From Bradyrhizobium prioriisuperbiae (GTDB lineage Bacteria; Pseudomonadota; Alphaproteobacteria; Rhizobiales; Xanthobacteraceae): a DNA stretch of 64,000 nucleotides. Within the stretch, counting starts at the first letter, position 1. The number at the start of each line of letters is the position of its first letter. The stretch is taken from positions 1,674,001 through 1,738,000 of the forward strand of contig NZ_CP135921.1 in assembly GCF_032397745.1 (NCBI RefSeq), given 5' to 3'. Made by a program: the position numbers and the translations under genes. Below are positions 7,788-17,355 of this stretch, one piece after another. The notes beneath the pieces were generated by a model. That model worked only from the letters and a program-made list of their open reading frames with translations, had not been told where the DNA came from and ran no database searches.

Positions 7788-8924
7788 ATGACTTTGGAAG
7801 CGGAACTCGTGTCCCGCCTGATCGGCGATATCTACGATGCGGCGCTCAATCCCTCCCTGTGGGCCGACGTACTTAAGGACATCGCAGCCTTCACGCAGGG
7901 GCAGTCGGCCGGATTTGCGATCCAGAATTCACTGACCAAGAAAGCGCGAGTGGTCCAAACCTATGGCTGCGATCCCCGTTACCTGCAGCTTCAGATTGAT
8001 ATCTACGCGAAGTTCGATCCGACCTCGGATCTGTTCCTGTTTGAACCGGAGCAGGTGGTCAGCATCGCGGACTTCATGCCTTACGAAGACTATCTCCAAA
8101 CTCGCTACTGTTGCGAGTGGGCTGCACCCCAGGGCTGGGTGGATTGGGCCAGCGCCGTGCTGGAAAAGTCGGCGACGGACCACGCGGTTTTCAGGGTCTA
8201 CCGGCGCAAGAGCAACGGGATTGTCGATGACGAGATGCGCCGCCGCATGCGGATTGTGGTGCCGCATGTGCGCCGCGCCGTTGTCATCGGCGGCCTGATC
8301 GATCTGCGCACTGCGGAGGCGGCAGCCTTCGCTGACGTGCTCGACGATCTGAGCCCCGGGATGTTCCTGGTGGACGCGCGGGGACAGATCGTCCACGCCA
8401 ACGGCAGCGGCCATGACCTGCTCGGCCAGGGCGACGTACTCTGCGACTCCAACAATCTGCTGACCGCCGTCGATACCCAGGCGAATCAGGCCCTGCGCGA
8501 AGTGATTGCGCAGGCAAGCGATGGCGACGACGCGGTGGGCGCGCGGGGCATTGTAGTTCCGCTGTCCGCCCCCGCGCCGGAACAATGGCTGGCCCATATC
8601 CTGCCACTCACATCGGGTGCGCGACAGCGAACCGGGCAGACTTATTCAGCGGTCGCAGCGGTGTTCGCGCGCAAGACGGCCTTCGACGCACCCACCACCC
8701 TCGAAAGGCTGGCAAAACGCTACCGGTTGACGCCGAGCGAGCTGCGCGTGCTCGACGCCATCCTCAATGTCGGCGGCGCGGTGATAGCGGCCGAAGCCCT
8801 CGGCATTTCAGAAGCCACGGTCAAAACCCATTTGCAGCATCTGTTCGAAAAAACCGGTGCGCGGCGCCAAGCCGATCTGGTCAAGCTAGTGGCCGCGCAT
8901 CATAGTCCATTTCGGAGCTCATGA
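7788..8924 (+). CDS. LuxR-type HTH transcriptional regulator with GAF/PAS-like sensor region
   Basis: 378 residues. The last 65 residues form a LuxR-family helix-turn-helix (LTPSELRVLDAIL, then ALGISEATVKTHLQHLFEKTGARRQADLV). The first about 170 residues resemble sensor regions of LuxR solos (LIGDIYDAALNPSLW, a family signature), and the middle about residues 180-230 is PAS-like (GMFLVDARGQIVHANGSGHDLL). There is no receiver domain and no clear acyl-homoserine-lactone domain. GGAGGGG precedes ATG 7788. Two palindromic operators lie directly upstream, suggesting autoregulation. It is divergent from paaX, and its target genes are unknown. Confidence 0.85.
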   Translation: MTLEAELVSRLIGDIYDAALNPSLWADVLKDIAAFTQGQSAGFAIQNSLTKKARVVQTYGCDPRYLQLQIDIYAKFDPTSDLFLFEPEQVVSIADFMPYEDYLQTRYCCEWAAPQGWVDWASAVLEKSATDHAVFRVYRRKSNGIVDDEMRRRMRIVVPHVRRAVVIGGLIDLRTAEAAAFADVLDDLSPGMFLVDARGQIVHANGSGHDLLGQGDVLCDSNNLLTAVDTQANQALREVIAQASDGDDAVGARGIVVPLSAPAPEQWLAHILPLTSGARQRTGQTYSAVAAVFARKTAFDAPTTLERLAKRYRLTPSELRVLDAILNVGGAVIAAEALGISEATVKTHLQHLFEKTGARRQADLVKLVAAHHSPFRSS

Positions 8925-8955
8925 ACCGGCACGCCCGCCGTCGCCAGCGACCCTT

Positions 8956-9468
8956 TCAGGGCAGCGTTGCCGGATCCAGATGACCTTGCAGCCGCACGCG
9001 AAGATCTTCCGCCGTCAAAGCATCAGTGAAATGCGCCACCAGTTCGCCGTCGGGGCCGAGCAGATAGGTGATGGCGGTATGCGGCACCGCATAGCCATTC
9101 TTGTCGTCGGGATCGACCGCGCGCTCCGCAAACACACGGAAGGCCTGCTTGACCGCATCGATCTGCTCTCGCGATCCGGTCAGGCCGGTGAAGCGCGGAT
9201 ATGTCCCAAGAAACGTCCGCATCACGTCCGGCGTGTCACGCTCCGGATCGACCGTGATGTAGAGCGGCTGGACGCGATCCGCCAACGGTCCAAGCGCATT
9301 GAGCACACCGGACAGTTTGGTCAGCGCCCGCGGGCAAACCACGCGACAATGGGTGAAACCAAAAAACAGCAGCGCAAAGCGGCCGTGGTAGCTGGCTTCA
9401 GTGACGGCGCGGCCATGATGATCGGTCAGTTGGAACGATCCCCCCACCGGCGGACGGGACGAGTTCAT
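8956..9468 (-). CDS. SCO1/SenC-family copper chaperone-like protein lacking a signal peptide
   Basis: 170 residues with the thioredoxin-like SCO fold. The copper-binding C-x3-C is present (THCRVVCPRA, residues about 40-48) together with the distal conserved His (VPHTAITYLL). SCO proteins deliver copper to cytochrome c oxidase or act as thiol reductases outside the cytoplasmic membrane. This one starts MNSSRPPVGGSFQLTD with no signal peptide or membrane anchor, which is unusual, and no upstream in-frame start exists before the end of the neighbouring permease gene 7 bp away. It may therefore act in the cytoplasm or be N-terminally truncated. Confidence 0.8.
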   Translation of the reverse strand: MNSSRPPVGGSFQLTDHHGRAVTEASYHGRFALLFFGFTHCRVVCPRALTKLSGVLNALGPLADRVQPLYITVDPERDTPDVMRTFLGTYPRFTGLTGSREQIDAVKQAFRVFAERAVDPDDKNGYAVPHTAITYLLGPDGELVAHFTDALTAEDLRVRLQGHLDPATLP

Positions 9469-9475
9469 CAGGACC

Positions 9476-10666
9476 TCAGCGCCGCTGATTATAGACGTCG
9501 AGGCAGACTGCGCCGAGCAGCACCAGGCCCTTGATCACCTGCTGGTAATCGATGCCGATGCCGAGAATCGACATGCCGTTGTTCATCACCCCCATGATCA
9601 GCGCGCCGATCACGGCACCCGCCACCCGCCCGACGCCACCATAAGCCGAGGCGCCGCCGATGAAGCAGGCGGCGATGACATCGAGCTCGAAACCGAGGCC
9701 TGCCTTGGGCGTCGCGGTGTTGAGTCGCGCGGCAAAGACAAGACCGGCAAGGGCCGCCAGCACGCCCATGTTGACAAAAGTGAGAAAAGTCAGCCGCTCG
9801 GTCTTGATGCCGGAGAGCTTGGCGGCTTTCTCATTGCCGCCGACGGCGTAGATCTGCCGGCCGATGGTGGTGCGGGCGGTGACGAAGCCATACAGCGCGA
9901 TCAGCGCGATCATGATCACCAGCACGTTCGGCAGGCCGCGATGCGACGCAATCAGGTAGGTGAAATAGACGATCACGCCGAACAGAATCGCGTTCTTTAG
10001 CGCAAAGAAGCCGAACGGCTCGACCTCGACCCCATGGCTTGCGCGCCGGTTGCGGGTGGTGACGCTGACATAGACCAGGGCGAGCGCCAGCGCCGCGCCG
10101 ATCAGCAGCGACGTCGGATAGAGCGCGCCGGCATCGGGGAACAGCTCGGGAATGAAGCCGGACGACAATTTCTGGAAGGTCGGCGAGAATGGGCCGACCG
10201 ATTGGCCCTGCAGCACCGCGAGCGCCAGCCCCTTGAACACCAGCATACCGGCCAGCGTGACGATGAAGGACGGAATCTTGAAATAGGCCACCCAATAGCC
10301 CTGCGCGGCGCCTATCAATGCGCCGAGCGCAAGACAGATAATGGTGGCCGGAATGAAATGCACGCCATATCGCACCATCAGCACCGCGGCGATGGCGCCG
10401 ACAAAGCCCGCGACAGAGCCGACCGACAGATCGATATGCCCGGTGACGATCACCAGCAGCATGCCGAGCGCCATGATCACGATGTAGCTGTTTTGCAGCA
10501 CCAGGTTGGTGAGGTTGAGCGGACGCAGCAGCGTTCCGTCGGTCACGACCTGAAAGAATGCCATGATCGCCAGCAGCGACAGCAGCATGCCGTATTCGCG
10601 CAAGTTGTTCTTGAGGAAGCCCGCATGCTTGCCCGCTTCGGGAAGCGCCACAGTCTTGTCGCTCAT
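9476..10666 (-). CDS. mmsB: Multiple-sugar ABC transporter permease (MmsB/GguB type)
   Basis: 396 residues with about ten hydrophobic segments, belonging to the CUT2 (RbsC/XylH) permease family. The signature [21 protein letters not shown] and the C-terminal [33 protein letters not shown] are characteristic. With the ATPase upstream (ATGA overlap of 4 bp) and the ChvE-like binding protein, it completes a ChvE-GguAB/MmsAB-type importer for monosaccharides such as arabinose, galactose, xylose and glucose. Assignment to this subfamily rests on length and gene order. Confidence 0.9.
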   Translation of the reverse strand: MSDKTVALPEAGKHAGFLKNNLREYGMLLSLLAIMAFFQVVTDGTLLRPLNLTNLVLQNSYIVIMALGMLLVIVTGHIDLSVGSVAGFVGAIAAVLMVRYGVHFIPATIICLALGALIGAAQGYWVAYFKIPSFIVTLAGMLVFKGLALAVLQGQSVGPFSPTFQKLSSGFIPELFPDAGALYPTSLLIGAALALALVYVSVTTRNRRASHGVEVEPFGFFALKNAILFGVIVYFTYLIASHRGLPNVLVIMIALIALYGFVTARTTIGRQIYAVGGNEKAAKLSGIKTERLTFLTFVNMGVLAALAGLVFAARLNTATPKAGLGFELDVIAACFIGGASAYGGVGRVAGAVIGALIMGVMNNGMSILGIGIDYQQVIKGLVLLGAVCLDVYNQRR

Positions 10667-12252
10667 GGATGTGCTTCTCCCACCAACTGTTCGCCCATAT
10701 TCTTGTCCAGGCTGCGGTCAACCAGCCGCTCGCCCTTGCGCACGATCACCCGCATGATCTTCTCCTGCGTCGCCTCGCTGCGGTCGAACTCGCCGACAAA
10801 GGCGCCCTCGTTCATCACGCAGATGCGGTCGCAGATCCCGAGCAGCTCCGGCATTTCCGACGAGATCACGATGACAGCCTTGCCGGCATCGGCGAGGTCG
10901 TTGATGATGCAGTAAATCTCATACTTGGCGCCGATATCGATGCCGCGGGTCGGCTCGTCCAGGATCAGGATCTCCGGATCGGTGAACAGCCACTTCGACA
11001 GCACCACCTTCTGCTGGTTGCCGCCGGAGAGATGCCCCGAGGTCTGGTAGACGTCGGCGCAGCGGATGCGCATGCGATTGCGAAAATCGCTGGCCACCCG
11101 AAGCTCCTTGATGTCATCGATAACGCGGCCCGGCGCGACACTCTTGAGGTTGGCGAGGGTGATGTTCTTGCGCACGTCGTCCGCCAGCAGCAGGCCCAGC
11201 TGCTTGCGGTCTTCCGTGACATAGGCGAGACCGGCGTCGATGGCGCGGCTGACGGTGGAGAGATCGACGTCCCTGTCGTTCAGGGTGACGCGCCCGGTGA
11301 TCTTGCGGCCCCAGGAGCGGCCGAACAGGCTCATGGCGAATTCAGTGCGGCCGGCGCCCATCAGGCCGGCGATGCCGACGATCTCGCCGCGGCGGACGTG
11401 GAAATCCACATTCTTGATGACCTGCCGGTCGGTGTGCAGCGGATGATAGACCGACCAGTTCTCCACCCTGAACACCGGCTCACCGATTTTCGGCTCGCGC
11501 TTGGGATAACGATGCTCGAGATCGCGATCGACCATCTTGCGGATGATGCGGTCTTCCTCGACCGCACCGTCCCGGCAATCCATGGTGTCGACGGTGCGGC
11601 CATCGCGCAGCACCGTGATCCGGTCGGCGACCCGCGAGACCTCATTGAGCTTGTGTGAGATCAGGATCGCGGACATGCCCTGCGCCCGAAATTCAAGCAG
11701 CAGGTCCAGCAAGGCCGCGCTGTCGCTTTCATTGAGACTTGCGGTCGGCTCGTCGAGAATCAGAAGCCGCACCTCCTTGGACAGTGCCTTGGCGATCTCC
11801 ACCAGTTGCTGTTTGCCGACACCGATGTTGGTGACCAGAGTATCCGGCGCATCGCTGAGCCCGACCTTGGCCAGCAATTGCTGCGAGCGCTTGTAGACCG
11901 CATCGCGGTCGATCACGCCGAAGCGCGACGGCGGATTGGCAATGAAGATATTCTCGGCGATCGAGAGCAGCGGAATCAGCGCCAGTTCCTGGTGGATGAT
12001 GATGATGCCGCGCGCCTCGGAATCGTTGATGTCGCGAAACTTGCGCTCCTCGCCATCATAGATGATCGAGCCTTCATATGCGCCATGGGGGTAGACCCCG
12101 CTCAGCACCTTCATCAGGGTCGACTTGCCGGCGCCATTTTCGCCGACCAAAGCATGGATCTCACCGGCCTTGACGGTGAAATTGACGTCGCTCAGCGCTT
12201 TCACCCCGGCGAAGGCTTTGCTGATGCCGCGCATCTCGAGCAGTGTGGTCAT
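10663..12252 (-). CDS. mmsA: Multiple-sugar ABC transporter ATP-binding protein (MmsA/GguA type)
   Basis: 529 residues, a CUT2 ATPase with two fused nucleotide-binding domains. The N-terminal domain has Walker [10 protein letters not shown] (37-45), and a normal Walker B ([11 protein letters not shown]). The C-terminal domain has the degenerate Walker [10 protein letters not shown] and the signature [11 protein letters not shown] with Walker [13 protein letters not shown], as usual in this family. Start MTTLLEMRG at ATG 12252 is chosen over a longer GTG/TTG frame. It overlaps mmsB by 4 bp and is separated from chvE by a 71-bp gap carrying a small palindrome. Confidence 0.93.
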   Translation of the reverse strand: MTTLLEMRGISKAFAGVKALSDVNFTVKAGEIHALVGENGAGKSTLMKVLSGVYPHGAYEGSIIYDGEERKFRDINDSEARGIIIIHQELALIPLLSIAENIFIANPPSRFGVIDRDAVYKRSQQLLAKVGLSDAPDTLVTNIGVGKQQLVEIAKALSKEVRLLILDEPTASLNESDSAALLDLLLEFRAQGMSAILISHKLNEVSRVADRITVLRDGRTVDTMDCRDGAVEEDRIIRKMVDRDLEHRYPKREPKIGEPVFRVENWSVYHPLHTDRQVIKNVDFHVRRGEIVGIAGLMGAGRTEFAMSLFGRSWGRKITGRVTLNDRDVDLSTVSRAIDAGLAYVTEDRKQLGLLLADDVRKNITLANLKSVAPGRVIDDIKELRVASDFRNRMRIRCADVYQTSGHLSGGNQQKVVLSKWLFTDPEILILDEPTRGIDIGAKYEIYCIINDLADAGKAVIVISSEMPELLGICDRICVMNEGAFVGEFDRSEATQEKIMRVIVRKGERLVDRSLDKNMGEQLVGEAHP

Positions 12253-12280
12253 GCAGGCTCCCCGGCACAAGGATAACCGT

Positions 12281-12313
12281 CAGTCATGCCCGCGCTTGTC
12301 GCGGGCTTGACTG
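12281..12313. repeat. Short palindromic element between chvE and mmsA
   Basis: Nested inverted repeats CAGTCA/TGACTG and GCCCGCG/CGCGGGC around CTTGT. On the minus-strand transcript it would form a stable hairpin after chvE, a layout often used to make the binding protein more abundant than its transporter partners. Confidence 0.55.
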
Positions 12314-12323
12314 CGGAGAGTCA

Positions 12324-13388
12324 TCAGTTGAACTGCGACTTCTTGTAGTAGCCACTGTCGACGAGCAGCTTCTCCCAGTTGTCCTTGTAGACGACGACCG
12401 GCTTGAGCAGATAGGACGGCACCACTTTGACGCCGTTGTTATAGGTCTTGGTGTCGGTCACGGTCACGGTCTTGCCGCTCAGCGCCGCGTCCACCATGTC
12501 GGCGGTGACCTTGGCGAGATCGCGGGTATCCTTGAAGATCGTCGAATACTGCTCGCCCCGCGTCATGGACTTGATCGACTGCACCTCGGCGTCCTGGCCA
12601 CTGACGACCGGCATCGCCATGTTGCCGCTGCCATAACCGACACCTTTCAACGACGACAGAATGCCGATCGACAACCCGTCATAGGGCGACAAGACCGCGT
12701 CGACCCGCTTGTTGGTGTAGAACGCACTCAGCAAGTTATCCATGCGGGCCTGGGCGGTGGCGGGATCCCAGCGCAAGGTCGAAACCTTGTCCATGCCCAT
12801 CTGCTTGCTGGCGACCACCAGTTTGCCGCTGTCGATATAGGGCTGCAGCACCGACATCGCGCCATTGTAGAAGAAGTAGGCGTTGTTGTCGTCGGGTGAG
12901 CCGCCGAACAGCTCGATGTTGAAAGGGCCCTTGCCGTCCTTCAGACCCAATCCCTGCTCAATCGACTGCGCCTGCAGCACGCCGACCTGGAAATTGTCGA
13001 ACGTCGCATAATAATCGACATTGGCGGTGTCGCGGATCAACCGGTCATAGGCGATCACGGTGACGCCCTTGTCCCTGGCCTGTTTCAGCACGTCGGACAA
13101 TGTGGTGCCGTCGATCGAAGCAATCACCAGCACCTTGGCGCCCTTGGTCACCATGTTCTCGATCTGCGAGAGCTGGTTGGGAATATCGTCCTCGGCGTAT
13201 TGCAGGTCGGTGTTGTAGCCGCGCTCCTTCAGCACCTTCACGATGTTGTTGCCGTCATCGATCCAGCGTGCCGACGACTTGGTCGGCATCGCGATGCCCA
13301 CCGTGGATTTGGTCTGTGCCATCGCCGGGGCGACGAGCAGCACTGAACCAAGGGTGACGGCAGATAGCATCGATTTGAGTAAATTCAT
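12324..13388 (-). CDS. chvE: ChvE-like periplasmic multiple-sugar-binding protein
   Basis: 354 residues with a signal peptide ending APAMA (residues 20-24) before [11 protein letters not shown]. The type I periplasmic binding protein fold shows [40 protein letters not shown] and [13 protein letters not shown], all close to ChvE/XylF-type proteins. ChvE binds galactose, arabinose, glucose and related sugars, and in Agrobacterium also signals to VirA. Start ATG 13388 has GGGAG 7 bases upstream. It is the first gene of the chvE-mmsA-mmsB set. Confidence 0.92.
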   Translation of the reverse strand: MNLLKSMLSAVTLGSVLLVAPAMAQTKSTVGIAMPTKSSARWIDDGNNIVKVLKERGYNTDLQYAEDDIPNQLSQIENMVTKGAKVLVIASIDGTTLSDVLKQARDKGVTVIAYDRLIRDTANVDYYATFDNFQVGVLQAQSIEQGLGLKDGKGPFNIELFGGSPDDNNAYFFYNGAMSVLQPYIDSGKLVVASKQMGMDKVSTLRWDPATAQARMDNLLSAFYTNKRVDAVLSPYDGLSIGILSSLKGVGYGSGNMAMPVVSGQDAEVQSIKSMTRGEQYSTIFKDTRDLAKVTADMVDAALSGKTVTVTDTKTYNNGVKVVPSYLLKPVVVYKDNWEKLLVDSGYYKKSQFN

Positions 13389-13569
13389 GTTTCACTCCCA
13401 AAAAGCGTTGAAGCCTGATCGCCGCTATGCCGCGGTCTTGCTGTTGGCGCCGGCGCAGCCGACGCGTGCCGCACTCAAGCGGCTTCGTATTCGTCGCAAT
13501 GATCTGTCACACGCTGCGGTTTCGCAAGAGGCTCAGTTACAACTGTCACACCACCATGTGGGACAGGGG

Positions 13570-14520
13570 TCATGTCGGGCCGAGCCTGACGCGGGACTCC
13601 GGCACGCCTCGCGCCCACATGTTGAGCAGGAACGTCCGGCCGTGCTCCGGATCGGCCGCGCGTGCGGCTGCGTCCATGCCCTCATAGGCCGACGTCACCA
13701 GCAGCCGGTCTAAATCCGAACCGACGAAAACTGGACAACTGGCCTGCCTGGCCGGCACGCGCACCGTGCGCACACGCGCGCCTTCCGGCGAATAGGCATC
13801 GATGCATCCGCCGCCCCAGCGCGCATTCCAGATCACGCCGTCCGCATCGACCACGGCGCCATCAAGGCCGCCCACGCCGCGATGCGTATAAAGCGGCGAC
13901 GGCACGCCGGTCGGAAGGCCCGTCGCCGGATCGAGCGCGACGCGGCACAGCACGTTCTCGCGCGTATCGGTGAAATAACCGGTGGCGCCGTCGGGAGAAA
14001 AGCAGATCGCATTGGGAATGCTGATATTGGAGAACAATCGCCGAAGATCACCATTGTGCAGCGCATAAATCGCGCCGGCGCCGGTCTCAGCCTTGCGGCC
14101 CATGGTGCCGATCCAGAACGTTCCGGACGGATGCACACGTGCGTCGTTCGAACGGGTCTGCGGATTGTCGGCCTCCAGCGGCAGATGCAGTGTGAGGCGG
14201 CCGTCAGGGATACTGCGAATATACAGCCCGTCGTCCGCGGCCAACAGCTGTTGCCGATCGTCGATCTTGGCGAGCGCACTCGCCATCACCGGAAGCTCGT
14301 GAATCAGCGTTTCCAATGAATTAAGGCGCGATTCGAACAAGCGGCGCTCGAGAATATCGAACCACCAGGCCGTATTGCTGACGGCATCATAGGTTGGGCC
14401 TTCACCGAGATGACAGCGCGTCTCACACAGAGTCATGGTGGGCACATCCTCGATGTGCTCGTCAGGGCCGATCACGCGCATTCCTCCAAGCTGCAACAGC
14501 GTGTCGTGATCCACACTCAT
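13570..14520 (-). CDS. SMP-30/gluconolactonase-family sugar lactonase
   Basis: 316 residues of the six-bladed SMP-30/Gnl/LRE beta-propeller. Metal-site landmarks are CHLGEGPTYD (metal Glu), NDARVHPSGTFWIGTM (Asn-Asp), IPNAICFSPDG (Asn) and VVDADGVIWNARWGGG. Such enzymes hydrolyse aldonolactones, here probably L-arabino- or D-galactono-lactone made by the adjacent dehydrogenase. ATG 14520 is used; ATG 14571, which overlaps the galM end and has a GGGGGAGG stretch 12 bases upstream, is a possible alternative. Confidence 0.88.
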   Translation of the reverse strand: MSVDHDTLLQLGGMRVIGPDEHIEDVPTMTLCETRCHLGEGPTYDAVSNTAWWFDILERRLFESRLNSLETLIHELPVMASALAKIDDRQQLLAADDGLYIRSIPDGRLTLHLPLEADNPQTRSNDARVHPSGTFWIGTMGRKAETGAGAIYALHNGDLRRLFSNISIPNAICFSPDGATGYFTDTRENVLCRVALDPATGLPTGVPSPLYTHRGVGGLDGAVVDADGVIWNARWGGGCIDAYSPEGARVRTVRVPARQASCPVFVGSDLDRLLVTSAYEGMDAAARAADPEHGRTFLLNMWARGVPESRVRLGPT

Positions 14521-14542
14521 GGCATCTTTGCGGCGAGATTTT

Positions 14543-15622
14543 TCAAGCTGCGGAAAAGCGATAGAGCGCATGATGACGATACACCTCCCCCGGCTGGAGC
14601 AAGACAGAAGGAAAATCAGAACGATTCGGTGTATCCGGCCAAGCCTGCGGTTCAAGACAGAGCGCGTCGGACTGACGATACAGCCGGCCATGCTTGCCCG
14701 GCACACTGCCGTCGAGATAATTGCCCGAATAAACCTGCAGGCCCGGTTGATTGGTGTGAAGCTCCATCACCCGGCCGGAGCGCGGCGCCTCAATCCGCGC
14801 GGCAAAGCGCAGGCCCGCATCCGGGCTTAAGCAGAAATTGTGATCGTAACCGCGCCCGCGCCGGAGCTGTTCGTCGTTTTGGCGAATGCGGGCGCCGATC
14901 TCGTTTGCCTCGCGAAAATCGAACGGTGTACCGGTGACGCTCCGAGGCAGCTCATGCAGTGGGATCGCAGTCTCATCCGTCGCCAGAAAAGCATCTGCGG
15001 CAACGGTCAGGCGATGGCTCAGAATGTCGCTGGTCGACGCCGCGCCGTCGAGGTTGAAAAAACTGTGATTTGTCAGGTTGACCACGGTCGGCCGGTCGGT
15101 CGTGGCCGTATGTTCGATCGAAAGTTCTCTTGGCGCCGAGATGCGATAGGTCGCGCTGACATCGAGCGTGCCCGGATAGCCCTCTTCGCCATGCAGGCTG
15201 CGATACGCCAGCGTCACCGCAGGCGCCGGTCCATCGTCCACCGCCGTGATGGTCCACAGCCGGCGGTCGAAGCCCTGGAGACCACCGTGCAATGCGTTCG
15301 GCCCGTTGTTGGCATCGAGTGAAATGCGTTCGCCGTCCAGCGTGAAACCGGCACCGGCAATCCGATTGGCATAACGCCCGACCGTGGCCCCAAAGAACCG
15401 CCGTGCGGCCGCATAGGATGCGAGATCGTCATGTCCCAGCACCACGTCGCCGACTTCGCCATGCCGATCCGGCACGAACAGCGCCTGCAACGCTGCGCCA
15501 TAGGTGATGATGCGCGCCTCGAATCCATCCGGCGTCCGCAGCCGCACCCGCTCCACCACGGCGCTGCCAGGCAGACGTCCAAAGACCTCGCGGATGACGG
15601 ACGATGTTGTCGCGGATGTCAT
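14543..15622 (-). CDS. galM: Aldose 1-epimerase (mutarotase)
   Basis: 359 residues of the GalM family. Key active-site segments: GRYANRIAGAGF, NNGPNALHGG, VVNLTNHSFFNLDG (catalytic His in N-H-S-F-F-N), RGYDHNFCL, and the catalytic Glu in CLEPQAWPDTPN. The enzyme interconverts alpha and beta anomers so that the dehydrogenase next door receives the correct one. ATG 15622 has GAGGA 6 bases upstream and is preferred over GTG 15628, which overlaps the previous stop codon. It lies between the dehydrogenase and lactonase genes in one operon. Confidence 0.92.
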   Translation of the reverse strand: MTSATTSSVIREVFGRLPGSAVVERVRLRTPDGFEARIITYGAALQALFVPDRHGEVGDVVLGHDDLASYAAARRFFGATVGRYANRIAGAGFTLDGERISLDANNGPNALHGGLQGFDRRLWTITAVDDGPAPAVTLAYRSLHGEEGYPGTLDVSATYRISAPRELSIEHTATTDRPTVVNLTNHSFFNLDGAASTSDILSHRLTVAADAFLATDETAIPLHELPRSVTGTPFDFREANEIGARIRQNDEQLRRGRGYDHNFCLSPDAGLRFAARIEAPRSGRVMELHTNQPGLQVYSGNYLDGSVPGKHGRLYRQSDALCLEPQAWPDTPNRSDFPSVLLQPGEVYRHHALYRFSAA

Positions 15623-15624
15623 GC

Positions 15625-16551
15625 TCACTCCTCGAACGCGTCGACGACCACACGACGGCCGAGCATGAAGGCGTCGGCGACATGCACCAGCGGGGCGAGA
15701 TCGACATCGGATTCGCCGCGCGTAATGAGCTCGACAAAACGGCGGTAGATCGCCGGATACGCGACCTTCTTCTCATCCATCAAGACATTGTCGCCATGGA
15801 TCAGCTTCGCGCCGCCTGCCGAGAGCGTCAACCGGCCCTGGTCGGTCTCGACCACGATGTCCCAGCTCTGCGTCCCGGTCTGGCGGAAATCGAATTCGGC
15901 GCGGATCGGCAGCCCCGCCGCGTCGGTAAAATCCAGGTCGGCAGCGATCGGAGCCGCGCAGTTGCTCGGAAAGGCAAGCTCGGCAGCGGTGAGAAAGAAC
16001 GGACGCGGCAGGATGCGGGTGACGATGGAGAGCGCGTTGATGCCGGGATCGAACACGCCAAAGCCACCCGGCCGCCAGATCCAGGCCTGGCCGGGATGCC
16101 AGACCCGGACGTCTTCCTTCCAGATCACATGCACGGAGCGGATCTCGCGCTGCGCCAGGAAAGCTCTCGCCGGCTCGACCGCCGGCGCAAACCGCGCATG
16201 CCAGGTTGCGAACAAGGTTTTGCCCGAGGCCCGCGCCACCTCCGTCAGCGGCGCGATCGCGCTGACCACTGCGCCCGGCGGCTTTTCCAGCAGCACGTGC
16301 TTGCCGGCGGCAAGTGCCGCAGCGGCCTGCGCGCCGCGCATCAGTGGCGGAGTGCACAAGGCAACTGCATCGATCGGCGGCCCGTTCCGCAGCAGTTCTT
16401 CCAGCGAGGCGAAATGCGGAACGCCATCAAGGGTGGCGTTCGGATCGGCCACAGCTACCAGCGTAATGGCTGGCATCGCAGCAATCGACGGGAGGTGCTG
16501 ATCCCGCGCGATCTTGCCGAGACCGACAATGGCAAGGCGAAGCGGCGTCAT
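15625..16551 (-). CDS. L-arabinose/D-galactose 1-dehydrogenase, Gfo/Idh/MocA family
   Basis: 308 residues. N-terminal Rossmann motif AIVGLGKIARDQHLPSI and catalytic-domain motif LLEKPPGAVVS place it in the Gfo/Idh/MocA family. The blocks WKEDVRVWHPGQAWIWRPGG, FDPGINALSIVTRILPR and SDVDLAPLVHVADAFMLGRR closely resemble the Azospirillum L-arabinose 1-dehydrogenase and pseudomonad D-galactose dehydrogenase as I remember them. It oxidises the sugar to its 1,4-lactone with NAD(P). Context (mutarotase and lactonase directly downstream) fits. Whether arabinose, galactose or fucose is preferred cannot be told from sequence. Start ATG 16551. Confidence 0.88.
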   Translation of the reverse strand: MTPLRLAIVGLGKIARDQHLPSIAAMPAITLVAVADPNATLDGVPHFASLEELLRNGPPIDAVALCTPPLMRGAQAAAALAAGKHVLLEKPPGAVVSAIAPLTEVARASGKTLFATWHARFAPAVEPARAFLAQREIRSVHVIWKEDVRVWHPGQAWIWRPGGFGVFDPGINALSIVTRILPRPFFLTAAELAFPSNCAAPIAADLDFTDAAGLPIRAEFDFRQTGTQSWDIVVETDQGRLTLSAGGAKLIHGDNVLMDEKKVAYPAIYRRFVELITRGESDVDLAPLVHVADAFMLGRRVVVDAFEE

Positions 16552-16614
16552 GCGGCTTGATCCCGGTGCGCCCAAAGCGATTTGATGAGAGATGTCATCC
16601 AGTCCGCACTCCCC

Positions 16615-17355
16615 CTATAGCGTTCCGTCGCGTTCGCCGGCTGATCTGCGACGTTGCAGGCCGTTGATGATCACCTTGGTCATGGCGTCCGCCGCCGCAG
16701 CCGGATCCCTTCGCTCGATCGCATCAACGATCTGCTGGTGGGTCAGGATGGTGACCTCGCGTTCTTCCTGCTCGGCGGGCGCACTGAGCAGAAAAGAAGC
16801 ACGAAGTGCCGCTTCGATCACGCTTCCCATCGACCGCATGAACGGATTGCCGGAGGCGTTGGCGACCGCAATGTGCAGGCTGAGATCGGCATCGGCGAAG
16901 GCGCCGGAGTCGGACGGCTCACGCCGCATCCATGCGATGCTCCGCTGCAGCTCCGCGAGATCGGCGTCCGAACGCTGCCCGGCGGCCAGCGCGGCCGCGC
17001 GAGGCTCGACTGCGAGCCGTATCTCGGCAAGATCGCGCACGAATCGCATGTCGATGCCGACATCGAGATGCCAGGCCAGCACGTCGGCGTCGAACATGTT
17101 CCAGGCCGCGCGCTCGCGCACCACGGTGCCGACACGCACCTTGGTGCTGAGCAAGCCTTTCGCCACCAGGGTCTTCACGCTCTCGCGCAACACCGGACGC
17201 GACACCCTGAAGATCACCGTGAGTTCGGCATCCCCCGGCAGCTTGACGCCTTCCGCATAGCGGCCGGAAATGATGTCGATCCCGATGGTACGGGCGATCT
17301 CCGCATGGTTGGAGTGCGCACGGCGCGTGGGGATGACAACGAGCTGGGAACTCAC
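16615..17355 (-). CDS. GntR-family (FCD/FadR-like) transcriptional regulator
   Basis: 246 residues. Winged helix at residues about 15-80 (EIARTIGIDIISGRYAEGVKLPGD, then FRVSRPVLRESVKTLVAKGLL, the GntR recognition region) followed by an FCD all-helical effector domain (EIRLAVEPRAAALAAG, DLSLHIAVANASGNPF, HQQIVDAIERRDPAAAADAM) whose Asp and His residues usually bind a metal and an acid effector. The start is taken as GTG 17355, which overlaps the yjfF-like stop in a GTGA; upstream codons belong to the permease frame. It presumably controls the surrounding sugar operon. Confidence 0.87.
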   Translation of the reverse strand: MSSQLVVIPTRRAHSNHAEIARTIGIDIISGRYAEGVKLPGDAELTVIFRVSRPVLRESVKTLVAKGLLSTKVRVGTVVRERAAWNMFDADVLAWHLDVGIDMRFVRDLAEIRLAVEPRAAALAAGQRSDADLAELQRSIAWMRREPSDSGAFADADLSLHIAVANASGNPFMRSMGSVIEAALRASFLLSAPAEQEEREVTILTHQQIVDAIERRDPAAAADAMTKVIINGLQRRRSAGERDGTL

